DNA of 35,323 bases from Ichthyobacteriaceae bacterium (GTDB taxonomy: Bacteria > Bacteroidota > Bacteroidia > Flavobacteriales > JADGDT01): positions 1-35,323 of the forward strand of contig JADGDT010000001.1 in NCBI GenBank assembly GCA_016744755.1, written 5' to 3'. The number at the start of each line of letters is the position of its first letter. Within the stretch, counting starts at the first letter, position 1. The notes beneath the pieces were generated by a model. It did no database searches, was not told where the DNA came from, and saw nothing but the letters and a program-made list of their open reading frames with translations. The translations under genes and the position numbers were made by a program. Below are positions 1 through 7,973 of this stretch, in pieces.

Positions 1-623
1 TACCTGCCACGATGTTGAAAAGTGTCTTTCCTGTTTTTAACAAGGTTGCGATTGAAGTTTGCGAAGGTCAGCAATACGATATGAATTTCGAGACTCGTAA
101 CGATGTAACAATTGCGGAATACATAAATATGATTACTCTAAAAACATCAGTTCTACTTGGTGGAGCTATGAAAATTGGAGCTTTGGCAGGAAACTCTTCA
201 GTAGAAGATGCTGAGAATTTATACGATTTCGGAAAATATTTGGGAGTATCATTTCAACTACAAGATGATTATTTAGATTTGTATGGCGATCCAAAAAAAT
301 TCGGAAAACGAATTGGAGGCGATGTTGTTTCCAACAAAAAAACATTCCTTACACTTAAAGCTTTTGGTAAAGCTCAAGATGAAGATCTAGAACAATTAAA
401 TACTTTATTTTCTGAAACCGATTTAACTACACCCGAAGAAGAAGAAAAGATAAATACAGTTAGAAAGATTTTTAACAAACTTGGAGTTGTCGACGATATG
501 AAATCAGAAATTAACAACTACTACAAGCTAGCTTTAGAATCATTAAATAAAGTAAGTGTTGATGATAATAAAAAATTGGCTCTTAAAACTTTTGCAGAAA
601 AATTAATTCAACGCGATGTCTAA
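1..623 (+). CDS. Polyprenyl (geranylgeranyl/farnesyl-type) diphosphate synthase, C-terminal part
   Basis: The reading frame is open to the window's left edge (codons for Pro-Ala-Thr precede the Met at 12), so this is the 3' part of a longer gene and the ATG at 12 is internal. It belongs to the trans-isoprenyl diphosphate synthase family, which condenses isopentenyl diphosphate with an allylic diphosphate for quinone or carrier-lipid synthesis. The visible part carries the C-terminal half of the fold: the EVCEGQQYDM stretch, the KTSVLLGGAMKIGA helix, and the second Asp-rich motif DDYLD (residues 85-89 from the Met at 12) followed by YGDPKKFGKRIGGD. The first Asp-rich motif lies outside the window. 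Chain length cannot be told from this fragment. Its stop overlaps the start of the next gene by 8 nt, so the two are co-transcribed and probably translationally coupled. Confidence 0.9.
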   Translation, partial: PATMLKSVFPVFNKVAIEVCEGQQYDMNFETRNDVTIAEYINMITLKTSVLLGGAMKIGALAGNSSVEDAENLYDFGKYLGVSFQLQDDYLDLYGDPKKFGKRIGGDVVSNKKTFLTLKAFGKAQDEDLEQLNTLFSETDLTTPEEEEKINTVRKIFNKLGVVDDMKSEINNYYKLALESLNKVSVDDNKKLALKTFAEKLIQRDV

Positions 624-966
624 ATATATAGAGGAAGTAAACAATCATTTAGCAAATGGTGAGGAAGTAAGTTTCGAGGAATTGAAAAATCAAATCACAA
701 AAGACCTACAGCTAACGGGCATCTCGTATTTGCCAGACGACACAAATAACCTTCAAGAACTTATTACTTGGACAGCTAGTTTGTGTATGCATTTAATAGA
801 AAAAGAGTTTCAAACATACATGAATCTACTTTATAGAATTGATGTACCTGCTGAACGGTTTATGAAAATGAATGAAGAAAATCTAGAGTACAATTCAAAT
901 GAAATTGCGGCACTCCTTTTAATAAAAAGAGAAATTCAAAAAATTAGACTTAGGAAGAGTTATTAA
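616..966 (+). CDS. Small hypothetical protein coupled to the prenyl synthase
   Basis: A 116-residue soluble protein I do not recognise. It is largely helical in appearance, rich in Glu, Leu, Ile and Asn, with no signal peptide or membrane segment and one Cys near residue 57. The ATG lies inside the last codons of the prenyl synthase gene (8-nt overlap), which fixes the start and argues for translational coupling. The stop is only 8 nt from the stop of the convergent lipoprotein gene, so there is no room for a classical terminator; a short AT-rich dyad covers both stops. The overlap with a core gene and the convergent neighbour make it a real gene, but function is unknown. Confidence 0.75.
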   Translation: MSKYIEEVNNHLANGEEVSFEELKNQITKDLQLTGISYLPDDTNNLQELITWTASLCMHLIEKEFQTYMNLLYRIDVPAERFMKMNEENLEYNSNEIAALLLIKREIQKIRLRKSY

Positions 967-981
967 TAACTTTTTTAGTTA
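965..981. terminator. Possible weak bidirectional terminator over convergent stops
   Basis: AATAACT and AGTTA form a short dyad around a T-run between the convergent genes ending at 966 (plus) and 975 (minus). The same 17 nt, AATAACTTTTTTAGTTA, recurs at 7867-7883. The stem is short and AT-only apart from one C-G pair, so a terminator role is a guess. Confidence 0.25.
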
Positions 982-1565
982 GAATCATCAATAATATAAA
1001 CAGGACTTTCCACAACATTACTATAGTTATTATCTCTGTCGCACAATTGGAAATCGTATTTTATTGTATCTGATTTAAGTCCACGTACAACAACTTTATT
1101 TTCAATTTCGCCTACTAACGAATTTGCCTGACCTCTACCTTCGAGATAAGTAAGGAAAACATCTAATCCAATATTATCAGCGGTAAGTGAATCATTTCTA
1201 CCCGTAGAACTTTCTTCACATTGGTAATTTTCTTCGAAATCTCTTTTTACAAATTGTCCATCAATTTTCTCGTATAAATTCATGTAATAGTCATGAGTGT
1301 TAGAAACATCACACGGTCTAATAACTTTGCCATTGTATAATGAACCAATATTACCATCGCCATCTGTAAAATGTATCGTAGGAATATAAAGCAATACTTC
1401 GTTACCTAAAGTGTCTAATCCTTCCTGAAAAGATCCACTCTCAAATGTTATTACAGGCTCAGGAGGATAAGTTTCCAATTTTCTGCAACTAGCAAATGCA
1501 ATTATTACAAGTATTAGTAATAACTTTGCAAAAGTATTAGTTATATGTTTTTCTACTAAGGTCAT
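975..1565 (-). CDS. Putative lipoprotein of unknown function
   Basis: A 196-residue exported protein. The N-terminus is a basic segment followed by a hydrophobic run (LLLILVIIAF) and a lipobox ending ASC, with the lipidated Cys at residue 27, so it should be a periplasmic or outer-membrane lipoprotein. After the Cys comes a Pro-rich linker (ETYPPEPVI) and a domain with HFTDGDGNIGSL near residues 65-76 and a C-terminal CDRDNNYSN segment; such DGDGNIG and CDRDNN motifs occur in Bacteroidota surface lipoproteins with beta-sandwich folds, but I cannot name the family with certainty. It is divergent from the LuxE-like gene with only 23 nt between the two start codons, and those 23 nt hold a perfect 12-nt palindrome. 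Confidence 0.75.
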   Translation of the reverse strand: MTLVEKHITNTFAKLLLILVIIAFASCRKLETYPPEPVITFESGSFQEGLDTLGNEVLLYIPTIHFTDGDGNIGSLYNGKVIRPCDVSNTHDYYMNLYEKIDGQFVKRDFEENYQCEESSTGRNDSLTADNIGLDVFLTYLEGRGQANSLVGEIENKVVVRGLKSDTIKYDFQLCDRDNNYSNVVESPVYIIDDSN

Positions 1566-1572
1566 AAAAAAT

Positions 1573-1584
1573 AAACACGTGTTT
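1573..1584. promoter_or_regulatory. Palindrome AAACACGTGTTT between divergent starts
   Basis: A perfect 12-nt palindrome centred in the 23-nt gap between the start codons of the lipoprotein gene (minus) and the LuxE-like gene (plus). It would lie in both 5' leaders or at a shared operator. A separate TAnnTTTG match on the plus strand (TAACTTTG, 1521-1528, inside the lipoprotein gene) could serve the LuxE-like gene, but no -33 box was found for it. Regulatory role is inferred from position only. Confidence 0.3.
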
Positions 1585-1588
1585 AGGA

Positions 1589-2566
1589 ATGCTTAAAAAT
1601 AAGATATTTAATATTAATAACTCAGAAAAGTTTAAATCTATTGCTCTAGAAGTTTTCAGACTTCAAGCAGCAGAAAATAGTGTGTACAAAGAGTTTATTA
1701 ATTATTTGAATATTGATGTTAATCAGGTTAAAGAACTCAATCAAATTCCTTTCCTTCCTATTCAGTTTTTTAAATCGCACAAGATTGTAACTGGAAATAA
1801 ATCTGAGCAAGATATTTTTTTGAGTAGCGGTACTACCAGCATGAGTCAGAGTAAACACTACGTTACCGATCTTAAAATATATGAAGATAGTTATAGCAAA
1901 GCATTTGAATACTTTTATGGAAATATTGAAGATTATGTTGTTCTGGGTCTTTTACCTGCTTATTTAGAACGCAACGGATCATCTTTAATTTATATGGTTG
2001 ATGATTTAATTAAAAAGAGTAACCATCCCGAAAGTGGTTTTTATCTCAACGACCACGATCAGTTAGTAGAAAATATTATCAGGCTAGAAAATAGAAAACA
2101 GAAAATATTATTGATAGGTGTTTCCTTTGCATTGTTGGATTTACTAGATAACTACAATCTAGATTTGCAATACACTACAATTATGGAAACTGGCGGTATG
2201 AAAGGCCGTAGAAAGGAATTGATTAGAGAAGAACTTCACAGTGAATTTATTAAAGGTTTTGGTGTAGATGCAATTCATTCGGAATATGGGATGACAGAAC
2301 TACTTTCTCAAGCATACTCCAAAGGGAATGGAATTTTTAATTGTCCGCCTTGGATGAAAGTTCTTACCCGCGATACAGAAGATCCTTTTTCTTATCTCAG
2401 CAATGGCAAATCAGGAGGGATAAATGTAATCGACCTTGCCAATATTAATTCTTGCTCATTCATTGCTACTCAAGATTTAGGTAGAATTTATTCTGATGAA
2501 TCGTTTGAAGTGATTGGTAGATTTGACCATAGCGATATCAGAGGATGTAATCTGATGGTGTTGTAG
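1589..2566 (+). CDS. LuxE/PaaK-family acyl-protein synthetase-like protein
   Basis: A 325-residue member of the acyl-protein synthetase (LuxE) branch of the adenylate-forming superfamily. It has the Ser/Thr/Gly-rich nucleotide-binding loop SSGTTSMSQS (79-88), a METGGMKGR segment (199-207) and the A5-like YGMTE motif (233-237), and ends with a GRFDHSDIRG segment typical of the family end. By homology it should activate a carboxylate as an acyl-adenylate and pass it to a protein or carrier acceptor; the substrate is unknown. Bioluminescence is not implied, since no luxCDAB genes are nearby and such stand-alone LuxE homologues are common in Bacteroidota. The ATG at 1589 is the first in frame. 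Translation ends 72 nt before the next gene, which has its own promoter candidate. Confidence 0.8.
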   Translation: MLKNKIFNINNSEKFKSIALEVFRLQAAENSVYKEFINYLNIDVNQVKELNQIPFLPIQFFKSHKIVTGNKSEQDIFLSSGTTSMSQSKHYVTDLKIYEDSYSKAFEYFYGNIEDYVVLGLLPAYLERNGSSLIYMVDDLIKKSNHPESGFYLNDHDQLVENIIRLENRKQKILLIGVSFALLDLLDNYNLDLQYTTIMETGGMKGRRKELIREELHSEFIKGFGVDAIHSEYGMTELLSQAYSKGNGIFNCPPWMKVLTRDTEDPFSYLSNGKSGGINVIDLANINSCSFIATQDLGRIYSDESFEVIGRFDHSDIRGCNLMVL

Positions 2567-2576
2567 AATACTTAAC

Positions 2577-2607
2577 TTGCTGATTACTAATTTTATTCCT
2601 ACATTTA
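2577..2607 (+). promoter_or_regulatory. Candidate promoter for the SQR-like gene
   Basis: TTG at 2577-2579, a 20-nt spacer, then TACATTTA at 2600-2607, close to the Bacteroidota pair TTTG / TAnnTTTG (last base differs). A start site a few nt further on would give a leader of about 25 nt to the ATG at 2639. Confidence 0.35.
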
Positions 2608-2638
2608 GTTCTTACTAACATTATAAATCAGCTCTCAC

Positions 2639-4099
2639 ATGTCGACAATTGTAATACTTGGAGCAGGTATATCAGGTCATACTGCAGCATTAGTAGCACG
2701 CAGGAAACTCTCCAAAGAACACGAAGTTATTGTAGTAAGCCCAAATTCAAATTATCAATGGGTACCATCTAATATATGGGTGGGTGTTGGGTTAATGAAA
2801 CCCGATCAAGTAACATTCCCTTTAGCTCCAATATATAATAAAAAAGGGATAAAATATATTCAAGCTAAAGCTGTATCTATCTATCCAGAAGGAGCGATGA
2901 AAAATCAACGTGCTTTTGTGAAGGCTGAATATGTGGTTGGCGATAAAAAAGGAGAAGTTGAACAGGTAGAGTATGATTACCTAATTAATGCAACGGGTCC
3001 GAAACTTAATTTTGATGGCACCGAAGGATTGGGACCACATAAATTCTCTCAATCGGTTTGTACTTATGGTCACGCCGATGAAGCGTGGAAAAATTTGGAT
3101 GCTTCATTTAAAAAGCTAGAGCAAGGCGAAAAACAAACTTTCTTAATTGGTACTGGCCATGCAATGGCAACATGTCAAGGTGCTGCTTTTGAATACGCTT
3201 TGAATATTGCTTTTGAGATAAATAAAAGAAAATTAGATCACTTAGCCGAAATAATTTGGATATCGAATGAGTATGAACTCGGCGATTTTGGTATGGGAGG
3301 CGCATACATAAAAAGAGGAGGTTACATTACTCCTACCAAAATTTTCACGGAATCTATTTTACATGAATACGGTATAAAATGGATAAAAAGAGCTGGAGTT
3401 AACAAGATTGAAAAAGGTAAAGCTCATTACGAATTATTAGATGGGACTTACCACGAACAAGAATTTGATTTTGCCATGCTTATCCCAGGTTTTGCAGGTG
3501 CAGGTTTGAAGGCGTTTAGTCATGGAAATGAAGATATTACAAGCAGTGTTTTTGCAGCAAATGGGTTTATGAAAGTTGATGCCGATTACACTGTAAAACC
3601 TTACGAAGAATGGAAGGCTTCCGATTGGCCAAGTATTTATCAAAGCACAAAATATGCTAATGTTTATGCAGCAGGTATTGCTTTTGCTCCACCTCATGGC
3701 ATGTCTAAACCAATGCAAAGTCCTAATGGAACAAAGATATTCCCTACTCCACCACGTACAGGAATGCCATCGGGTGTAATTGGTAAAATAATTGCCGAGA
3801 ATATTGCTCATCAGATAAAATCAGGTAATATAAAAGAGCATCCTCACAAAGCATCTATGGCAAAAATGGGAGCAGCGTGTATAGTTTCGGCAGGCTATGG
3901 ATTGCGAAATGGCGCAGCAGCAACCATGACAGTTTTTCCTATTGTTCAAGACTGGGAGAAGTATCCTAAATGGGGTAGAGATATAACTTATACCGTTGGT
4001 GAAGCCGGGCTGGCAGGACATTGGATAAAATTAATCCTGCACTACATGTTTATGTACAAAGCAAAAGCCTATCCATTTTGGTGGTTGATACCAGAGTAG
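2639..4099 (+). CDS. Sulfide:quinone oxidoreductase-like FAD-dependent oxidoreductase
   Basis: A 486-residue two-dinucleotide-fold flavoprotein. The N-terminal FAD-binding GAGISG (8-13) follows a beta-strand, the first NATGP motif (117-121) closes the first domain, and NVYAAGIAFAPPHG (341-354) is the second FAD-contact segment. Cys141 (in SVCTYG) and Cys179 (in TCQGAAFEY) sit where sulfide:quinone reductases carry redox-active cysteines; a third Cys is at 414 (GAACIVSAGYG). The C-terminus is hydrophobic and aromatic (LILHYMFMYKAKAYPFWW), suiting the monotopic membrane anchor of the family. Expected role: oxidise sulfide to polysulfide or sulfur and reduce the quinone pool, at the inner membrane. 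Which SQR subtype it is, and whether all three cysteines are catalytic, I cannot settle. A type II NADH dehydrogenase is less likely because of the paired cysteines. Confidence 0.85.
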   Translation: MSTIVILGAGISGHTAALVARRKLSKEHEVIVVSPNSNYQWVPSNIWVGVGLMKPDQVTFPLAPIYNKKGIKYIQAKAVSIYPEGAMKNQRAFVKAEYVVGDKKGEVEQVEYDYLINATGPKLNFDGTEGLGPHKFSQSVCTYGHADEAWKNLDASFKKLEQGEKQTFLIGTGHAMATCQGAAFEYALNIAFEINKRKLDHLAEIIWISNEYELGDFGMGGAYIKRGGYITPTKIFTESILHEYGIKWIKRAGVNKIEKGKAHYELLDGTYHEQEFDFAMLIPGFAGAGLKAFSHGNEDITSSVFAANGFMKVDADYTVKPYEEWKASDWPSIYQSTKYANVYAAGIAFAPPHGMSKPMQSPNGTKIFPTPPRTGMPSGVIGKIIAENIAHQIKSGNIKEHPHKASMAKMGAACIVSAGYGLRNGAAATMTVFPIVQDWEKYPKWGRDITYTVGEAGLAGHWIKLILHYMFMYKAKAYPFWWLIPE

Positions 4100-4202
4100 A
4101 AGTAAAATAGCTAGAGGGTGAAAGCTAAAAGCTCGAAGTACGTGATATTTTAGTCTTAAAACATTATTGAATTATTGCATTAACTCATCAAAATAAAAAA
4201 TT

Positions 4203-4373
4203 ATGAATCCATATAATAAAGATATTAAAACAAAAGCATACAGTAGTAATTCGTATTCTACTCTACCTACTCGGACAACTAGATTTTTCAGAAAATGTGT
4301 AATCTGGCAATTCTTAAGATTCCTAGTTTTAAATTTGAAGATAATGAGAATTATTGTTGGAGGACATTCGTAA
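4203..4373 (+). CDS. Possible 56-residue basic protein downstream of SQR
   Basis: A short ORF (ATG at 4203, TAA at 4371) about 100 nt after the SQR-like gene. The product starts with a polar Ser/Thr/Asn-rich segment (MNPYNKDIKTKAYSSN) and then a regular alternation of aromatic, basic and aliphatic residues (RFFRKCVIWQFLRFLVLN) ending IMRIIVGGHS. This looks like an amphipathic or membrane-associated helix, not random translation. The ORF ends before the terminator at 4399, so it fits as the last gene of the SQR transcript. I have an impression that short Bacteroidota proteins with a WQxxRFxxxNxK pattern exist but cannot verify it. The opposite-strand ORF over the same bases reads through the terminator stem and is the less likely choice. 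Confidence 0.5.
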   Translation: MNPYNKDIKTKAYSSNSYSTLPTRTTRFFRKCVIWQFLRFLVLNLKIMRIIVGGHS

Positions 4374-4398
4374 ATCACTGTCCTACGTAATATAATAA

Positions 4399-4431
4399 AA
4401 AAGGTCTTAGTTTTAAAAACTAAGACCTTTT
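4399..4431. terminator. Strong bidirectional intrinsic terminator
   Basis: Perfect 16-nt arms AAAAGGTCTTAGTTTT (4399-4414) and its complement (4416-4431) around one base, with A-runs on the left and T-runs on the right. It lies just beyond the stop of the minus-strand protease gene and after the short plus-strand ORF, so it can stop transcription from both sides. Confidence 0.85.
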
Positions 4432-4461
4432 CTCTTTTCAATAATTAGAAATAAATTATAT

Positions 4462-6552
4462 CTAATTTCTCAAATCATTAAGTACGTTAACTGCTTCTTC
4501 AACATAAGCATCTTTCTTGAGATTTTTATGCCATGCTTCACGTTTTACAGCCAAAGAACTATCCTTTTCTATAAGTTTAATTTCATAACTAGGCGATACA
4601 AATAAAAGCTTATTATCGTATTTACTCAAAGGCTTGAACTTCTCAATCTCCTTCTGAAATTCATCATTTTCCTTCTCGAAAGAACTTAGATCTAAAGCTA
4701 TTTTATCGTTGTCTCTTCTATTTTTAAGCCATTTTGCATTTTCGTCTATCAAACTGAATTGGTCAGATTTGTCAACCCGCTTAGCGCTTTTTTCTTTAAT
4801 GAAATCCATGTCGTGTTTCATATGCCATTTATTGTAAGTTAACGATGCAATAGTGTCCCATGGCAAAGGCTTTTCTTGTTCCTTTTCTCCAACATTCAAA
4901 TAAGTATATCTGTCTGGAAGTGCAATGTCCGAAGCAACTCCTTTTAATTGAGTAGCACCACCATTAATTCTATAGAATTTCTGAATGGTAAGTTTTATAG
5001 CTCCTAAAGGTTTAACGTCTAATCTAGGGTTGATTAAGTTATCTAGATCCCAAACATTTTGAACAGTTCCTTTTCCGAAAGTATGGTTACTACCTACAAT
5101 TACAGCTCTTCCGTAATCTTTTAAAGCTGCTGCTAAAATCTCTGAAGCAGAAGCAGAATACTCGTTTACCATAATTACCAATGGCCCATCCCAAAGTATA
5201 TTTGGGTTGTTGTCTTTAAGAATATTAGGTTCTTTATCTCTAGATTTTACTTGAACAATAGGTCCTTCATCAATAAATAATCCCGACATTTTAATTGCGG
5301 TTTGTAAAGATCCACCACCATTATTTCTAAGATCGAGAATTATTCCTTCTACGCCTTCATCCTTTAAATATTTCACTTCTTTTTCTACATCATCTCCAGA
5401 ATCTCTAGCATCTTTATCTTGGAAATTAATGTAAAATTTAGGTAGATGAATTAATCCGTATTTTGTGTCATTATGTTCTATAACCGAACTCTTAGCGAAA
5501 GTTTCTTCTATTTCTACAATATCTCTAACTATTGGAATTACTTTTGTACTACCATCAAGCTTCTTTACAAACAATCTTACTTTAGTACCTTTCTTTCCTT
5601 TAATTAAATCTACAGCATCATCAAGACGCATTCCCACAATATTCACAGGTTCTTCGTCGTTTTGAGCAACTTTGGTGATTTTATCTTCAACTTCTAGGTC
5701 GCCTTGTTTCCAAGATGGACTACCACTTATAACTTCTATTACTGTTACGTAACCGTCTTTTGCTTGCAATCGAGCTCCAATACCTTCTAGCTGACCAGAC
5801 ATATCTTGGTCGAAACGTTTTTTATCTCTAGGAGCAAAGTAAGATGTATGCGGATCGAATTGTGCAGTAAGTACATTTAGATAAATAGCAAACCAGTCAT
5901 CACGGTTCAATTCTGATAATCTGTCATTCCATCCGTCAAATGTTTTCTTTACAGCTTCGCGAGAGTCTTTCTCCATTTCTTCGAAAGTTTTTACTTCGAA
6001 TTTAGGATCGTCCTTTAATTCTTTTTCTTGAGCTTCTAGTGCATCGCTAAGTCTAACTAAGGTATTATATTTTAGGTACAACCTCCACCTGTTAACTAGT
6101 TCCTCATGGTTTTTAGCATAAGCCATACTGTCGATATTCGACTGCATGTATTCTTTCTTGTTGAAATTGAAAGGCTTACTAAGTATATCGGTATAAATAG
6201 TTTTTACTTCCTCTATACGCTTATTAACTCTAAGATAAGTAAGGTCAAAAAATGTTAAATCGCCAAACTTTAGTTGATCATCAATTAAAGTATTGAAAGG
6301 CTCAAACTCATTTATGTCTGATTGAAGGAAATATCTTTTTGAGTAGTCTAAATTTTTAATAAAGTCAGTATAAAAAGATTTTGAAAAATCATTATCAATA
6401 ATACTTGGGCTGTAGTGCCCCTCTTCTAGTACGTATTGTACTAGTTCTAGTAGAACTCTGTCTTTATCTGGTTTACGGCCATAAAAACCGTAAGCAGCAC
6501 CTATTCCTATTACAAGTGAGAATATTATTACTAGTCTGTGTATCTTTTTCAT
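4462..6552 (-). CDS. prc: Carboxy-terminal (tail-specific) protease, S41 family
   Basis: A 696-residue S41A peptidase. An N-terminal signal or anchor (LVIIFSLVIGIGAAYGFYG, about 7-25) sends it to the periplasm. The family's N-terminal helical region is at about 30-235, including QFDPHTSYFAPRDK (231-244). A PDZ domain follows (about 246-330, with GQLEGIGARL and VISGSPSWKQGDL). The catalytic domain has DLRNNGGGSL (407-416), SASAS at 466-470 with Ser468 aligning with the E. coli Prc nucleophile, and Lys494 in TFGKGTVQ as general base. The C-terminal part (about 560-696) matches the DUF3340-type tail of Prc. It degrades or trims envelope proteins by their C-termini. The gene is single, with a strong terminator behind it. 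Its promoter was not clear: a near-match TATCTTG reads on the minus strand at 6579-6585, about 27 nt before the ATG. Confidence 0.95.
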   Translation of the reverse strand: MKKIHRLVIIFSLVIGIGAAYGFYGRKPDKDRVLLELVQYVLEEGHYSPSIIDNDFSKSFYTDFIKNLDYSKRYFLQSDINEFEPFNTLIDDQLKFGDLTFFDLTYLRVNKRIEEVKTIYTDILSKPFNFNKKEYMQSNIDSMAYAKNHEELVNRWRLYLKYNTLVRLSDALEAQEKELKDDPKFEVKTFEEMEKDSREAVKKTFDGWNDRLSELNRDDWFAIYLNVLTAQFDPHTSYFAPRDKKRFDQDMSGQLEGIGARLQAKDGYVTVIEVISGSPSWKQGDLEVEDKITKVAQNDEEPVNIVGMRLDDAVDLIKGKKGTKVRLFVKKLDGSTKVIPIVRDIVEIEETFAKSSVIEHNDTKYGLIHLPKFYINFQDKDARDSGDDVEKEVKYLKDEGVEGIILDLRNNGGGSLQTAIKMSGLFIDEGPIVQVKSRDKEPNILKDNNPNILWDGPLVIMVNEYSASASEILAAALKDYGRAVIVGSNHTFGKGTVQNVWDLDNLINPRLDVKPLGAIKLTIQKFYRINGGATQLKGVASDIALPDRYTYLNVGEKEQEKPLPWDTIASLTYNKWHMKHDMDFIKEKSAKRVDKSDQFSLIDENAKWLKNRRDNDKIALDLSSFEKENDEFQKEIEKFKPLSKYDNKLLFVSPSYEIKLIEKDSSLAVKREAWHKNLKKDAYVEEAVNVLNDLRN

Positions 6553-6689
6553 TTTATAAATGGTAATTATTTTTTTCGCAAGATATTAAAATCTATGTTT
6601 TTAGTCACATAAATAAACATAAACTGTCAATGAATTAGATATAACGTAATATCTTCGTCAATTATTATTACAATCATAAATACTATCCT

Positions 6690-6697
6690 TAATTTTG
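6690..6697 (+). promoter_or_regulatory. Candidate -7 box for surE
   Basis: TAATTTTG matches the Bacteroidota TAnnTTTG element. It is about 85 nt before the surE start in the 230-nt gap after prc. No good TTTG is found 19-21 nt upstream, so the call rests on the -7 element alone. Confidence 0.35.
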
Positions 6698-6782
6698 CGT
6701 GATAATATAAACTAGTGGATATATCTTATAACTTAAAAGTTTACTTTAGAAAATAATATTTAAATTACCGAATAAAATAATT

Positions 6783-7556
6783 ATGGCAAACGAAAGACCT
6801 TTAATATTAATATCCAACGACGATGGAATTACTGCTCCAGGAATAAGGACTTTAATTTCGGTGATGAACGAACTAGGAGATGTTTGGGTTGTTGCACCAG
6901 ATAAGGGACAATCAGGAATGGGTCATGCTATAACTGTAAATTCAACTCTTCACGTAGATGAGGTTAAGATTGACGATGGCCCTCAAAAAGAATTTAGTTG
7001 TTCTGGTACTCCTGTGGATTGTGTTAAACTTGCAATTAGTGAGTTGTTGCCAAGAAAGCCAGACCTTTGTGTTTCGGGAATTAATCATGGTTCAAATTCT
7101 GCTATTAACGTTATCTATTCAGGTACCATGTCGGCCGCAATTGAAGCAGGAATGGAAGGTGTTCCGTCCATAGGTTTCTCTTTATTAGATTTTTCTTTGG
7201 ATGCCAATTTTGAGCCTAGTAAAAAATATATAAAGAGTATAGCAGAAAGTGCCTTAGAACAAGGATTGCCTCAAGGAGTTATTCTCAATGTAAATATTCC
7301 GAAATTAGAAGAAGACAAAATTAACGGAGTTAAGATATGTCGTCAAGCCAAAGCAACTTGGGAGGAAGAGTTTGACAGACGAGTTGATCCGAGAGGGCGA
7401 ACATATTTTTGGCTTACAGGTAAATTTGTAAACCTCGATAAAGGAGAGGATACCGATGAGTGGGCTTTAGAAAATGGTTACGTATCAGTTGTTCCTGTAC
7501 AATACGATTTAACAGCGTATTTTGCCATGCAACATTTAAATTCTTGGGATTTATGA
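6783..7556 (+). CDS. surE: 5'/3'-nucleotidase SurE
   Basis: A 257-residue SurE phosphatase, which dephosphorylates nucleoside monophosphates with a divalent metal. The metal-binding SNDDG (Asn12, Asp13, Asp14) is near the N-terminus, followed by GITAPGI, the VVAPDKGQSGMGHAIT segment with the metal-binding Ser of QSG, and CVSGINHGSN with the conserved Asn; GTPVDCVKLA is also present. Length is normal. The last codon overlaps the start of the next gene as ATGA, so the downstream membrane-protein gene is translationally coupled. In many Bacteroidota surE lies next to lpxB; here lpxB is found 6.4 kb downstream, beyond a restriction-modification island. Confidence 0.95.
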   Translation: MANERPLILISNDDGITAPGIRTLISVMNELGDVWVVAPDKGQSGMGHAITVNSTLHVDEVKIDDGPQKEFSCSGTPVDCVKLAISELLPRKPDLCVSGINHGSNSAINVIYSGTMSAAIEAGMEGVPSIGFSLLDFSLDANFEPSKKYIKSIAESALEQGLPQGVILNVNIPKLEEDKINGVKICRQAKATWEEEFDRRVDPRGRTYFWLTGKFVNLDKGEDTDEWALENGYVSVVPVQYDLTAYFAMQHLNSWDL

Positions 7557-7837
7557 TAGATAAAAAACAAATTCTTTTAGGTGCATTTTTCGGGATATTA
7601 GTTCCGCCAATTGCTTTTGTAATTTGGGTATTGTTGCTAACAGATTACAGTATTATTAAAGCAGTAGAACTTGTTGTAGATGGAAATCTGTACAGCGAGG
7701 TTTTGAGTCTTTCGGCAATAGCAAACATGATTATTTTTTATCTGTTTTTGAATAAAAATAAAATATTTTTAGCTCGGGGAGTGTTGTTAATTACCATATT
7801 TTTGGCAATCGTAGTTTTGGTGACAAAATTTATTTAA
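7553..7837 (+). CDS. Small three-helix membrane protein of the surE operon
   Basis: A 94-residue protein starting at the ATG of an ATGA overlap with surE; an in-frame upstream start at 7460 would lie deep inside surE and is rejected. It has three hydrophobic segments: GAFFGILVPPIAFVIWVLLL, LSAIANMIIFYLFL, and GVLLITIFLAIVVLV. The spacing suggests an inner-membrane protein with short loops. No catalytic motif is visible and I do not know its function. The coupling to surE and original position before lpxB suggest an envelope role. After its stop the sequence passes into a 136-nt gap (7838-7973) with an AATAACT dyad and no recognisable att or direct repeat before the restriction gene. Confidence 0.8.
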   Translation: MIDKKQILLGAFFGILVPPIAFVIWVLLLTDYSIIKAVELVVDGNLYSEVLSLSAIANMIIFYLFLNKNKIFLARGVLLITIFLAIVVLVTKFI

Positions 7838-7866
7838 AAAAGCTTATGGTTTAATATGTAAGAGTT

Positions 7867-7885
7867 AATAACTTTTTTAGTTATT
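7867..7885. terminator. AT-rich dyad after the surE operon head, possible weak terminator
   Basis: AATAACT (7867-7873) and AGTTATT (7879-7885) flank a T-run, 30 nt after the membrane-protein stop. Its first 17 nt equal 965-981. If it terminates, it would separate the surE pair from the restriction island. Confidence 0.3.
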
Positions 7886-7973
7886 TTTCAGTATGTAATA
7901 CTTACTTCCATATATTGTTGCTATAATATGAAATTGATTTTAACACGAAAATTTTAATTCCCCATTAAAAAAA

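Noticed and set aside
4172-4441. Minus-strand 89-codon open frame beside the prc terminator
   Set aside because: Its first codons are the terminator hairpin itself and the rest is antisense to the better short plus-strand ORF; composition is hydrophobic AT-rich translation.
7460-7552. Longer start for the small membrane protein inside surE
   Set aside because: The ATGA overlap at 7553 is a typical coupling arrangement and the upstream part is a frame-shadow of surE.
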